Shown here: piece after piece, positions 53,001-61,115 of the stretch
Position numbering within the stretch: the stretch's first letter is position 1
Layout of the letters: each line of letters begins with the position of its first letter
Source of the DNA: Anderseniella sp039978075
GTDB lineage: Bacteria; Pseudomonadota; Alphaproteobacteria; Rhizobiales; Aestuariivirgaceae
NCBI GenBank assembly: GCA_039978075.1
Contig: JBDWCA010000002.1
Location: 434,001-498,000 of the forward strand
Direction of reading: 5' to 3'
DNA: 64,000 bases
The notes under the pieces: generated by a model
The model's database searches: none
Told to the model about the DNA's origin: nothing
What the model saw: the letters and a program-made list of their open reading frames with translations, nothing else
Position numbers and translations under genes: made by a program

Positions 53001-53559
53001 CCTGGGATTGTCGATTGTTGAACGCATGGCACGGGTGCTGCAACATCCCCTGACCCTGACGTCCGACCCCGGGTCGGGCTGCCTGTTCAGGCTCGATCTG
53101 CCGCTGGCGGAGGGCAGACAGGAAGCTGTGTTGTCTCACGCGCCCGCGCAGTTACGGGCCTCCGGAAGCCTGGCCGGCTTGTCGGTTCTGGTGGTTGACA
53201 ATGAATCCGCGATTATTGATGGCATGAATGCTCTGCTGGAAGGCTGGGGGTGTACCGTAACTACAGCCACATCAGCCGACGCTGTTCGCAAGCTCGCGGC
53301 AAGCCAGACCACCTGGCCATTTGATGCGGTCTTGATGGACTATCACTTGGGCTCGGAGAACGGGCTTGAACTGATAGACGAATTGCGTCACAGCACTGGC
53401 GTGACGTTTTCCGCAGCGCTGATCACGGCGGAGCGTTCGGCGGATGTTCAGGCGGCATCTGAAGCTGCCGGTGTCGCCTATTTGCGAAAACCAGTCCGCC
53501 CCGCTGTACTGCGCACGGTGCTCATGATGGCGCAGACAAAATCTGAAGCTGCCGAGTAA
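50065..53559 (+). CDS. hybrid sensor histidine kinase with sodium:solute symporter-like input (NahK/ErcS type)
   Basis: The 1164-residue protein has about thirteen helices in an SSS-type N-terminal domain (~1-530; for example YALSLAVYCTSWTFYGSVGL and SKAQNITSIADFLSARYGK). A PAS domain (~645-760, IDHVEQGIVVFDHEFALVCW) and a short coiled coil follow. The H-box has H807 in AASHDILQPLNAARLF, then ATPase motifs (NLLSNAIKYTVSG, GLGLGLSIVERMA), and a C-terminal receiver with D1092 in VLMDYHLG. It may link transport or nutrient sensing with phosphorelay. A LuxR-type regulator is convergent at 53644, a likely partner. Confidence 0.94.
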   Translation: MLSTWGVILIALVYVGVLFAIAAYGDRAASGMRRGVGRPYVYALSLAVYCTSWTFYGSVGLASTSGYYFLPIYLGPILLVGLGWPLVRRIVSLSKAQNITSIADFLSARYGKNQLLGGIAAFIAVIGVVPYISLQLKAVSLSLSALGPLGVDTGILETGFGDVPMFVAISMAIFAILFGTRHADATEHQNGLILSVAAESLVKLIAFILVGAFITFAMMGGPTQLYERASQSPEIAALFSGPIDVPRFTTMTFLAVCAVILLPRQFHLAVVENTSLDDVRKASWTFPLYLVMINIFVIPIAVAGLLTFNGQAVDGDTFVLALPVADGRPLLAMVAFIGGLSAATAMVIVETVALSIMVCNSIVMPLMLRRASGQIWQGDMTSRILQIRRVAIGAIIVLAYSYYLMIGNNAALAQTGLVSFAAVAQFAPAFFLGLIWARGNARGAMFGLVAGFVVWTYTLLVPLFADAGWLPAGLMSDGPFNIEMLRPRHLFGSDLDALTHGVLWSMAANIGAYVLVSLFTGVDPVERMQAQAFMPRGQAESLPTQNQPEVSIKQLQATVERYLGKERTKRSFDELDISRAGKLKPRSMADQETLKFAERLLASAIGTASARVVMALLLQRGAGHTAGAMRLLDDASDAIVYNRDLLQSAIDHVEQGIVVFDHEFALVCWNTQFRNLLNLPPEFGRVGVPLGDIVQRLDSEFMLGDTAQHDAGMQLLRLLANQTETFHLRSRQANKVLEVRSNAMPDDGRVVTFADITERVHASEALEQRVKERTAELTTLNTQLEKARADAVEINAGKTRFIAAASHDILQPLNAARLFTTSLMERTASRPDGQLVRNVDLSLEAVEEILSALLDMSRLDAGAIKPELSAFSINGILNQLRTEFSVAAEDKQLDLTIMPCSRMVYSDRRLIRRILQNLLSNAIKYTVSGRVLMGARVRNGQLCVEVHDTGPGIPHDKQQLVYREFERLESEGSPIQGLGLGLSIVERMARVLQHPLTLTSDPGSGCLFRLDLPLAEGRQEAVLSHAPAQLRASGSLAGLSVLVVDNESAIIDGMNALLEGWGCTVTTATSADAVRKLAASQTTWPFDAVLMDYHLGSENGLELIDELRHSTGVTFSAALITAERSADVQAASEAAGVAYLRKPVRPAVLRTVLMMAQTKSEAAE

Positions 53560-53579
53560 CGCCGGGGTCAGGTAATTCC

Positions 53580-53616
53580 GGTTGAATCAACCAAACCTGG
53601 TCGTTTCCAAAGTGCT
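53580..53616. repeat. partial second copy of the palindromic intergenic element
   Basis: GGTTGAATCAACC (perfect dyad, 53580-53592) is followed by AAACCTGGTCGTTTCCAAAG. It matches 20 of 24 bases in the second block of the element at 49921-50008 and keeps the same dyad plan with compensating changes in the arms. It lies in the 84-base gap between the hybrid kinase and the convergent regulator, so it may also act as a message end. Confidence 0.55.
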
Positions 53617-53643
53617 GTAGCAGACGCCTTGACTGAAAACACT

Positions 53644-54312
53644 TCAGGCTGAAAAGCCTGCGTCTGCCGCATCAGCCTGATCGCCGTCAATGCGTGACGC
53701 CGCAATAACCGCCTGGGTGCGGCTGTCCACGTTAAGCTTCTGCAGAATTGCCGAGACGTGCGCTTTCACGGTAGCTTCGGAAACCGACAACTCATAGGCA
53801 ATCTGCTTGTTGAGCAGGCCTTCCCGCAGCATCATCAACACCCGGGTCTGTTGCGGGGTCAGGGTGGACAACCGGTGGGCAAGATCATTCATTTCGGTAT
53901 TGCCGTGCGCGCTGAGGTCCACATTCTCGGGTAGCCAGACATCACCCTTCAGCACGGTGGAAATTGCTTCCTGCATATCTGCTACCGGTGCAGACTTGGG
54001 AATGAAACCCAACGCCCCAAGCGAGATGGCGCGGCTGATGACGCTGGTCTCCTCGCTGCCGGACACCACAACCACCGGTACCAGCGGAAACTGTGCCCGC
54101 ATCAGCATAAGTCCGGAAAACCCCTGCACGCCGGGCATTTTCAAATCGAGCAATACAAGGTCGACTTCGTCCGTTGCGCTCAAGATATCGAGGGTCTCTT
54201 TCAGGGAGCCTGCATCGTCGAACGACACATCGGTCAACGCATCCTGCAAGGCAAGTCGCAAAGCATCCCGAAACAGCGGGTGATCGTCTGCAATTACAAT
54301 GCGATGTGGCAT
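53644..54312 (-). CDS. LuxR-type response regulator (NarL family)
   Basis: The 222-residue protein has a receiver domain with the acidic pair in VIADDHPLF, phospho-acceptor D56 in VLLDLKMPGVQGFSG, the conserved Lys in FIPKSAPVA, and a C-terminal HTH with LTPQQTRVLMMLREGLLNKQ and SVSEATVKAHVSAILQKLNV. It probably receives phosphate from the convergent hybrid kinase. Two small inverted repeats before its start (CATTTC...GAAATG at 54363-54383 and TCACCA...TGGTGA at 54391-54407) could be control sites. Confidence 0.94.
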   Translation of the reverse strand: MPHRIVIADDHPLFRDALRLALQDALTDVSFDDAGSLKETLDILSATDEVDLVLLDLKMPGVQGFSGLMLMRAQFPLVPVVVVSGSEETSVISRAISLGALGFIPKSAPVADMQEAISTVLKGDVWLPENVDLSAHGNTEMNDLAHRLSTLTPQQTRVLMMLREGLLNKQIAYELSVSEATVKAHVSAILQKLNVDSRTQAVIAASRIDGDQADAADAGFSA

Positions 54313-54709
54313 TAACTGGCTCCCAAAGGCCTTGCGGCTGACTTTTATTGCCGGTGCCGAATCATTTCAGGGTCCCCGAAATGTTCGCCATCACCAGTTG
54401 ATGGTGAAAAAACCGACCTTTTGATTGATATTCAGGCGTTACGGGCCCGTTGTCCAGCTTGATATTATCGCCAGAAGTGAACTGGCCTCAGAAATGCCTA
54501 GGTTTGGCCCATCTGTGGTCGCGAATGACAAGCATTGTGTTTTGCAGCAGAGGGGTCTGCCGAAAACAACTGGGAACTTCAATCGCTCCAAGCGTTGTGT
54601 GGCAATCTTCAAACCCCTTTATCTGACGGCGCAACGGAATTTCCAGCGCCGTAAAAGATTCGGAATTGGTCGCGTGGCTCCTGTCGCCGTCCCGAGCAGC
54701 GCGTACCAT

Positions 54710-54747
54710 GCTCGCCCGTACATCCTGCAAAGGAAGTACGGGCGAGC
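54710..54747 (+). other. strong GNRA-capped hairpin with downstream T-run; possible small RNA 3' end
   Basis: GCTCGCCCGTAC (54710-54721) pairs exactly with GTACGGGCGAGC (54736-54747). The loop itself folds as TCCT-GCAA-AGGA, a GNRA tetraloop. Four to twenty bases on, GACC-ttttagg-GGTC and TTTTT form a terminator-like tail. No credible gene is seen in the 477 bases 54313-54789, so the hairpin may end a small RNA or be a bidirectional terminator for neighbouring genes. Confidence 0.5.
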
Positions 54748-54789
54748 GACCTTTTAGGGGTCCTTTTTGCTCAGGGGGCTTTTTCCTGT

Positions 54790-55347
54790 CTAAAATCCGC
54801 GCCGCACCCAGGCGTCGAAGGCATCCAGCCACAGTTTCAGGAACTTTCCTGTCTCTTCGTCTGTAAGGGTGCCATCGTCGGCAAACTTGGTGTGTGCCGA
54901 TCCCACAAACACCTCCGGTTTGTTCATTGCAAGAGCCGACAGGCCGACCAGGTTCTGGCGCAACTGGTACTGTGAACGCGCTGTGCCGAGCGGACCTGCG
55001 GCAGCACCTACGACACCAACCGGTTTGTTGGCGAACGGCTGGTCCTTTACGCGGCTGATCCAATCGTTGGCGTTTTTCAATCCACCCGGTATGGCGAAAT
55101 TGTATTCCGGTGTTGCAATGATGACACCGTCGGCGCTCCGGATTTTTTCGGCCAGGTCAGTTACGATCTGCGGCACGCCCGATGCGTCTTCGTCGTCACC
55201 ATCATATACCGGAATACCTTTAGGGGTTGTGATGTCTATCGACATGGTTTCGTCGGCAATGTTCTGCATGGCCCGCAGCAGGCTGGTGTTGAAAGATTTG
55301 CTGCGCAAGCTGCCGGAGATGGCGACGATATTCAGTTTGTCAGGCAT
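54790..55347 (-). CDS. NADPH-dependent FMN reductase
   Basis: The 185-residue flavodoxin-like protein begins LNIVAISGSLRSKSFNTSLL (phosphate-binding loop SGSLRSKSFN), has ATPEYNFAIPGGLKNANDWI, and GAAAGPLGTARSQYQLRQNL. It reduces FMN, or quinones and other acceptors, with NAD(P)H. The ATG at 55347 is used; the frame extends to 55434 but the extra part has no similarity. It is the last gene of the pirin-SDR-reductase group. Confidence 0.93.
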   Translation of the reverse strand: MPDKLNIVAISGSLRSKSFNTSLLRAMQNIADETMSIDITTPKGIPVYDGDDEDASGVPQIVTDLAEKIRSADGVIIATPEYNFAIPGGLKNANDWISRVKDQPFANKPVGVVGAAAGPLGTARSQYQLRQNLVGLSALAMNKPEVFVGSAHTKFADDGTLTDEETGKFLKLWLDAFDAWVRRGF

Positions 55348-55402
55348 TGAATTGTTTCCCGATTTTGAAGATGCAGGATGGATGGGGACGGCCCCGGTAA
55401 CA

Positions 55403-56149
55403 TCAGTACGTTGCGCGCCCACCAGACAGATCAAATACCGCGCCGGTGGTAAAGCTGTTCTGCGGCGACACTATCCACGCAATCATGTCTGCAGCCTCAT
55501 TGACCTGCAGGAACCTGTTGCGCGGTATCTTGGACAACATGTAGTCGATGTGTTCCTGCTTCATCTGGTCGAAAATTCTGGTTTTGGCGGCTGCGGGCGT
55601 GACGCAATTGACCGCAATATCGAGGCCCGCCAGCTCTTTTCCAAGCGACTTTGTCAACGCAATCACGGCGGCCTTGGAGGCGGAATAGGCCGACGCATTG
55701 GGATTGCCTTCCTTGCCCGCAATGGAGGCAATATTGCAGATGCGACCATAGCCGCGCTCTGTCATGCCGGGAACCACGGCCTTGTTGACATAGAAGGTTC
55801 CGTTCAGGTTGATGTCTATTACCTGGCGCCATGCGCCTGAATCATAGTCAGCCACGGGTTCGTTGGGTCCGGCTATTCCGGCACTGCTGACCAGAATGGA
55901 CACCGGCCCCAATGCCTTTTCCGTATCCGCGAGTGCGGCGGCGACCGCGGCCTCATCAGTGACATCGACCGCAAACCCCGCTGCATCGCTGCCCAGCTCG
56001 CCCGCGGCCTTGTCGGCAAGCGGACCATCCATGTCCCACAGCGCTGTCCTGACGCCTGCCCCGGCCAGTGCTTGCGCCACTGCCAGGCCGATGCCCTGTG
56101 CACCTCCGGTCACCACGGCCACCTGGCCGGCAATATCAATCTGCGTCAT
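55403..56149 (-). CDS. SDR family oxidoreductase
   Basis: The 248-residue short-chain dehydrogenase has VTGGAQGIGLAVAQALAGAG for the cofactor, NNAG-type segment reading VSSAGIAGP, and the active-site Ser, Tyr and Lys in IASIAGKEGNPNASAYSASKAA. Its substrate is unknown; FabG-like and sugar-alcohol enzymes are near in form. The Asp in ALWDMDG suggests preference for NAD. It lies 34 bases after the pirin gene and 55 bases before the FMN reductase gene. Confidence 0.92.
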   Translation of the reverse strand: MTQIDIAGQVAVVTGGAQGIGLAVAQALAGAGVRTALWDMDGPLADKAAGELGSDAAGFAVDVTDEAAVAAALADTEKALGPVSILVSSAGIAGPNEPVADYDSGAWRQVIDINLNGTFYVNKAVVPGMTERGYGRICNIASIAGKEGNPNASAYSASKAAVIALTKSLGKELAGLDIAVNCVTPAAAKTRIFDQMKQEHIDYMLSKIPRNRFLQVNEAADMIAWIVSPQNSFTTGAVFDLSGGRATY

Positions 56150-56183
56150 AACTTCGAACTACCTTTATCTGCGAGAGAAACTG

Positions 56184-56882
56184 TCAGGCCATATCGAACA
56201 GCAGAAATTCCGCGCCGTCGAGAGCCTTGATGTCGATTTCTGTTTCACCGGATATGGCGAGGCCATCACCGGCACGCATTTGTTCGCCATTGACCAGCAA
56301 TTCGCCTGAAGCAAGCTGAATCCACTGGCCGCGACCGCCAGCCGGTTTGTGGCTGACGCTCTCATCCTCATCCAGCAGGCTGGCATAAACGTCGGCGTGC
56401 TGGTTTATGTGCAGCACATCACTGCCTGGTTTGCCCGATATCACCAGCTTCAGCTTGTTGTGACGCTCTGCGCGATCAAAATGACGCTGCTCGTATGATG
56501 GTTCAATGCCGGTTGTTTCCGGCATGATCCAGATTTGCAGGAAATGCACAGGCTCTGTTGCAGACCCGTTGTATTCGGAATGCCTGATACCGGTGCCGGC
56601 TGACATGCGCTGCACATCGCCGGGCCGGATCACAGACCCTGATCCGAGTGAGTCCTTGTGCTCCAGCGCACCATCCAGCACATATGAGATTATCTCCATG
56701 TCGGCATGGCCGTGAGTGTCGAATCCGCCGCCCGGCGAAACCATGTCCTGGTTGATCACCCGAAGCGGACCAAAGCCCATGTGCTCGGGATCATGGTATC
56801 CGCCGAAGGAAAAACTGTGTTTTGATTTCAGCCAGCCAAAGTCGGCCTGGCCGCGTTGTTCTGAAAGCCTTAGGCGCAGCAT
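56184..56882 (-). CDS. pirin family protein
   Basis: The 232-residue bicupin has KHSFSFGGYHDPEHMGFGPL, the metal-binding FDTHGHADMEIISYVLDG with His and Glu, and MSAGTGIRHSEYN. Bacterial pirins can act as quercetin 2,3-dioxygenases or as regulatory partners. The ATG at 56882 follows AGGAGA; the more distant start at 56978 would run into the LysR promoter. It heads the pirin-SDR-FMN reductase operon and is divergent from a LysR regulator. Confidence 0.94.
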   Translation of the reverse strand: MLRLRLSEQRGQADFGWLKSKHSFSFGGYHDPEHMGFGPLRVINQDMVSPGGGFDTHGHADMEIISYVLDGALEHKDSLGSGSVIRPGDVQRMSAGTGIRHSEYNGSATEPVHFLQIWIMPETTGIEPSYEQRHFDRAERHNKLKLVISGKPGSDVLHINQHADVYASLLDEDESVSHKPAGGRGQWIQLASGELLVNGEQMRAGDGLAISGETEIDIKALDGAEFLLFDMA

Positions 56883-56929
56883 TGTCGTGTCTCCTGTTGC
56901 CGGCAGGTTTGAGCCGGTCAATCGATTGC

Positions 56930-56942
56930 GGTGTTGAACACC
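56930..56942. promoter_or_regulatory. candidate LysR operator GGTGTTGAACACC
   Basis: A perfect 13-base dyad (arms GGTGTT/AACACC) lies in the 136-base space between the divergent pirin and lysR genes. LysR proteins usually bind dyads in such a place to control both promoters. No data tie this dyad to the regulator. Confidence 0.45.
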
Positions 56943-57018
56943 AAGATAAGGTCGGAGTTGGTGGAGACAATCGTTCAAAACGTATACGCATTGTTACATC
57001 CGACGCTACAATCACCTG

Positions 57019-57924
57019 ATGGATCGATTCGACAGCATGAAGGCTCTGGTCACTGCCGTTGACGAGGGTGGCTTCGCGGCCGCCGGACGCAAGCTCGGAT
57101 TGTCGCGGGTCCAGGTATCGCGGCTGGTCACTTCTCTGGAAGATCATCTGGGCGCGCAGTTACTGGTACGTACCACGCGCACCATGGCGCTGACCGAAGC
57201 CGGCCAGGTGTTTGTGGAACGCGCCCGCATGCTGGTTGATGATATGGCAGAGGCCGAAGCAGCCGCCGGCGACCTGACCGGTGAACTGAAAGGCCTGTTG
57301 CAGATCAATGCCCCGATGACATTCGGCGTCTCCCATATTGCGCCTGCCGTCAATGATTTCATGCGCCAGCATCGCGACATCACCGTGTCCCTGAACGTCA
57401 ATGACCGCTTTGTCGACCCGTATGAAGAAGGCTTTGATGTCACCTTGCGTATTGGCGACTTGCAGCCGTCATCGCTGATTGCCAGGAAAATCTGCCCGAT
57501 CCGCAGGCTGATGTGCGCAAATCCGGACTATCTGGAAGACCGTGGCCGTCCGCGCACGCCCGCTGATCTGGCTGACCATGCCATCCTGCACTATGGCCAT
57601 CTCGGCAACGAGTTGCACTGGCCGTTGCGCGGCATCGGCAGTTCAAACCGTCTGGCAGTCTCGCCGGTGCTGTGTTCGAACAATGGTGACGTGCTGAAAA
57701 TGGCCAGCCTGGCGGGCCAGGGCATCGTCCTGCTGCCGGCCTTCATTGTTGCTGACGAGTTGGCAAGCGGCACGCTGGTTCCGGTGCTGGAAGGGTTTGA
57801 ACCCGCCCCTGTTGCCCTGCATGCGATTTATCCGCCGGACAAGTATCGCCCCGCCAAGACCCGGGCCTTTGTGGATTTTCTCACCGGCAGGTTTCAGCAC
57901 CGTCCACCTGGTGGACCGGTGTGA
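57019..57924 (+). CDS. LysR family transcriptional regulator
   Basis: The 301-residue protein has an N-terminal winged helix (MDRFDSMKALVTAVDEGGFA, AAGRKLGLSRVQVSRLVTSL) and a LysR effector domain with LQINAPMTFGVSHIAPAVND and VLKMASLAGQGIVLLPAFIV. It is divergent from the pirin operon and is probably its regulator; pirin genes are often placed next to LysR genes of this group. The effector is unknown. Confidence 0.94.
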   Translation: MDRFDSMKALVTAVDEGGFAAAGRKLGLSRVQVSRLVTSLEDHLGAQLLVRTTRTMALTEAGQVFVERARMLVDDMAEAEAAAGDLTGELKGLLQINAPMTFGVSHIAPAVNDFMRQHRDITVSLNVNDRFVDPYEEGFDVTLRIGDLQPSSLIARKICPIRRLMCANPDYLEDRGRPRTPADLADHAILHYGHLGNELHWPLRGIGSSNRLAVSPVLCSNNGDVLKMASLAGQGIVLLPAFIVADELASGTLVPVLEGFEPAPVALHAIYPPDKYRPAKTRAFVDFLTGRFQHRPPGGPV

Positions 57925-57927
57925 CGC

Positions 57928-59385
57928 TTACGCAGCATCCGACTTCTTGATTGTCTTGTAGGCCGCAAGGGCGGCATCACGGGTCTTGCCCAGATCCACA
58001 ATCGGCCGGGGATAGGTGGTGCCGAGGTTTACACCGGCATCACCGAGCACTTGGTCCGGCGCCTGCCACGGTTTGTGGATGAACTTGTCGGGCATGGCCG
58101 CCAGTTCCGGTACCCAGCGCCGGACATAGCCGCCGTGCTTGTCAAATTTTTCACCCTGAAGAATCGGATTGAATATCCGGAAATAGGGTGCTGCATCGGC
58201 CCCGCATCCCGCCACCCACTGCCAGCTTGCCGAGTTCGCGCCGATGTCCGCATCCACCAGCGTGTCCCGGAACCACTGTTCGCCTGCCTGCCAGTGGATA
58301 CGCAGGTTCTTGATGAGGAAGGACGCCACGATCATACGGACGCGGTTATGCATCCACCCGGTCGCCCACAGTTCGCGCATGCCCGCATCCACGATGGGAA
58401 GACCGGTCTGGCCCTTTTGCCAGCATGCAAGTTTTTCTTCGTCCTGCAGCCAGGGGAAATTCGCGAACTCCGGCTTGAACGGCTCCGTAGGCAAAGTTGG
58501 CCAGTAATGCAGCAGGTGATATGAAAACTCCCGCCACAGGATTTCCTTCTCGAACGTGTGAGCGCCCCGGTCAATACTGCCGTGTGCCGACGCGACGGCG
58601 TGGCTCGTTGCAGCCCAGCACTGCAGGGGACTGATCTCACCGAAATGCAGGTGCGGTGACAGCCGTGAGGTGCCGAATACATCCGGCAGATTGCGGGCAT
58701 CGTTGTAGTCGCCAACCGCATCTTCCAGAAAATTAGTCAGTTTCTCATGGGCACCGGCCTCGCCCGGTGTCCAGCGGCCAGGGAATTTCGACGCCCAGTC
58801 CGGTTTTCCGGCGTAAAGATCAAGATCGTCCAGGGTATCACCGGCAACCTCTGCATTGTAAAAGGCGATTTTTTCCGGTGTCGATCGCGGTTTTCTTGAG
58901 ATGTCGCGGGACAGGCAGTTTCGCGAAAACGGGGTGTAGACCTTGTAGGGTCCGTCGCTTCCGGTTCTGATGGCTTCAGGTTCATGCAGCAGAAACCCGG
59001 AAAAGCGTTTGCATTCGATGCCTCTGGCTTCGCACTGCGCCGCAATTTTCCGCTCCAGTTTGCCGGACCACGGCGCATAGCCACGTGCAAAATAGACACC
59101 TTGCGCGCCGGTATCCTGAACCAGTTGCTCAAGCGCGCTGCCCGCCTCGCCCCGACGAAGGATCAGCTTGCCACCCAGTGCTTCCACGGATGCAGCCAGT
59201 GAGGCGAGCGACTGATGCAGCCACCAGCGCGATGCACCGCCCATGGCAAACTCGCCGGGCGTGACATCATCGAGAATGTAAACAGGCAGGATCGGGTGTC
59301 CCGAGGCAACAGCGGCGTGCAGGCACGCATTGTCGCTCAGGCGCAGGTCCTGGGTGAACCAGACGATAATGGGGTGAGCGCTCAC
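57928..59385 (-). CDS. phr: deoxyribodipyrimidine photolyase
   Basis: The 485-residue cryptochrome/photolyase-family protein starts IIVWFTQDLRLSDNACLHAA, and has the FAD-binding C-terminal half with WREFSYHLLHYWPTLP, TGLPIVDAGMRELWATGWMH and DADIGANSASWQWVAGCGAD. The latter patterns fit a class I CPD photolyase, which uses blue light to split thymine dimers. It is convergent with lysR, three bases apart. It is 74 bases after the ABC ATPase gene on the same strand. Confidence 0.95.
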   Translation of the reverse strand: MSAHPIIVWFTQDLRLSDNACLHAAVASGHPILPVYILDDVTPGEFAMGGASRWWLHQSLASLAASVEALGGKLILRRGEAGSALEQLVQDTGAQGVYFARGYAPWSGKLERKIAAQCEARGIECKRFSGFLLHEPEAIRTGSDGPYKVYTPFSRNCLSRDISRKPRSTPEKIAFYNAEVAGDTLDDLDLYAGKPDWASKFPGRWTPGEAGAHEKLTNFLEDAVGDYNDARNLPDVFGTSRLSPHLHFGEISPLQCWAATSHAVASAHGSIDRGAHTFEKEILWREFSYHLLHYWPTLPTEPFKPEFANFPWLQDEEKLACWQKGQTGLPIVDAGMRELWATGWMHNRVRMIVASFLIKNLRIHWQAGEQWFRDTLVDADIGANSASWQWVAGCGADAAPYFRIFNPILQGEKFDKHGGYVRRWVPELAAMPDKFIHKPWQAPDQVLGDAGVNLGTTYPRPIVDLGKTRDAALAAYKTIKKSDAA

Positions 59386-59459
59386 TGAGGTTGTGCCCGC
59401 CGAATTGTTGAGAAACTGCTGGTCAGGAAACGCATCAACCGGGTGGTCGGTTCATCAGG

Positions 59460-61115
59460 TCAGTTGCCGGATGCGCTCATTCCGCTGCCGTCACCGCGCG
59501 ATTCGAGCAACTGGGTCAGCCAGTCCGGGTCCATTTCCGGAACCGAAGACAGCAAGAGCTGGGTATAGTCTGGATGTGGCGGCGACAGGATATCGTTCTT
59601 CATGCCCTGCTCGACCACGCGGCCCTGGAACATCACCACGATCTGATCCGATATCGCCTTCACCGTTGCAATGTCATGGGTAATGAACAGGTAGGTGATA
59701 TTGAATTCCTTCTGCAGCCGCAGCAGCAGTTTCAAAATGCCTTCCTGCACGATCTGGTCCAGGGCAGATGTTACCTCGTCGCAGATGATCAGTTCCGGAT
59801 CGGCGGCAAGCGCGCGGGCAATGCATATGCGTTGCTTCTGGCCACCTGACAGCTCACTGGGCAACCGTTCCATGAAACTGTCATCCAGCTCGATCATTTT
59901 CAGCAGTTCGGATATCCGTTCATCAAGCTGTTTGCCGGACAATCCGAGGTAAAACTCAAGCGGCCGGCCGATAATGTCGCGAACCGTGTGCTTGGGGTTC
60001 ATGGCGGTATCGGCCATCTGGTAGATCATCTGGATACGGCGCAGCTGATCCTTCGACCGGTCCTTGAGCGCCAGCGGCAGCGGTTCGTCATTGAACAGCA
60101 CGTCCCCTTTCATCGGCGGCAGCAGACCTGTGATGACCCGTGCCGTCGTTGACTTGCCGGATCCGGATTCGCCCACGACTGCAACTGTGGACCCGCGCGG
60201 AATATCTATGGTGACATCTTCCAGCACCTTGATCGTGCTGCCGTAGCTGGCATCGACGCCATTGACCCTGAGAATGATGTCTTCGCTGGTTTCCTGCGGC
60301 TTTTCCAGCGAGCGGACCGCCCACAATGACCTGGTATATGCCTCTTCCGGCTTTTTGAGCATTTGCCGGGCCGGCGCATCTTCAACGGTTTCGCCATAAC
60401 GCAAGACCTTGATGACATCTGCCATCTGCGCCACAACCGCAAGGTCATGGGTAATGTAGATCGCGGCCGTGTGGAACTGTTCGACAATATCGCGCATGGC
60501 TGCCAGAACTTCCACCTGGGTCGTCACATCAAGGGCCGTCGTGGGTTCGTCAAATATGATCAGATCTGGCCGCGATGACATCGCCATGGCGGTCATGGCG
60601 CGCTGCAACTGGCCACCGGATACCTGGTGCGGATAGCGTTCGCCGATATTGTCGGGATCGGGCAGCTGCAGGGCGGCAAACAATTCCCTCGCGTCTGTCT
60701 TGGCCTCGTCATCGGGACGCAGCCCATGTCCTACCGTTGCCTCGACGCATTGATCTATCAGCCGGTGTGCCGGGTTGAATGAAGCCGCGGCACTTTGCGC
60801 CACATACGCTATGCGCGACCCGTGCAGTTCGCGCAACTGGGCGTCATTCATTGCCCTGAGGTCCATACCGTCAAACTGTATGGTGCCGTTGGTAATGCGG
60901 CAGCCGGGCTGTGCATATCCCATGGCTGCCTTGCCAAGTGTGGACTTGCCCGCTCCGGACTCGCCGATCAGTCCCATGACCTCGCCGCGGTGCAGCTTCA
61001 GGTCCACACCCTTGATGATCGGGTGCCAGACATCATCGGAAAACCCGTCAATGCGAATGTCCCGCATGTCCAGCAGCAGATCGCCGGCTGTGCGATCGCC
61101 AGATTTACTTTTCAT
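59460..61115 (-). CDS. dual-ATPase protein of a dipeptide/oligopeptide-type ABC transporter
   Basis: The 551-residue protein holds two ATPase units. Unit 1 has GLIGESGAGKSTLGKAAMG, signature VSGGQLQRAMTAMAM and Walker B LIIFDEPTTALD. Unit 2 has VVGESGSGKSTTARVITG, LSGGQKQRICIARALAADPE and ICDEVTSALDQ, with E replaced by V-containing text in the second unit (DEVTSALD, a normal variant in this class). It energises peptide uptake with the two permeases upstream. ATG at 61115 overlaps the permease gene by 11 bases; the start at 61169 is not used. Confidence 0.93.
   Translation of the reverse strand: MKSKSGDRTAGDLLLDMRDIRIDGFSDDVWHPIIKGVDLKLHRGEVMGLIGESGAGKSTLGKAAMGYAQPGCRITNGTIQFDGMDLRAMNDAQLRELHGSRIAYVAQSAAASFNPAHRLIDQCVEATVGHGLRPDDEAKTDARELFAALQLPDPDNIGERYPHQVSGGQLQRAMTAMAMSSRPDLIIFDEPTTALDVTTQVEVLAAMRDIVEQFHTAAIYITHDLAVVAQMADVIKVLRYGETVEDAPARQMLKKPEEAYTRSLWAVRSLEKPQETSEDIILRVNGVDASYGSTIKVLEDVTIDIPRGSTVAVVGESGSGKSTTARVITGLLPPMKGDVLFNDEPLPLALKDRSKDQLRRIQMIYQMADTAMNPKHTVRDIIGRPLEFYLGLSGKQLDERISELLKMIELDDSFMERLPSELSGGQKQRICIARALAADPELIICDEVTSALDQIVQEGILKLLLRLQKEFNITYLFITHDIATVKAISDQIVVMFQGRVVEQGMKNDILSPPHPDYTQLLLSSVPEMDPDWLTQLLESRGDGSGMSASGN

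Noticed and set aside
54425..54757. 110-codon open frame on the plus strand in the gap after the response regulator.
   Set aside because: The composition is not protein-like, there is no ribosome binding site, and it runs through the strong hairpin at 54710-54747.
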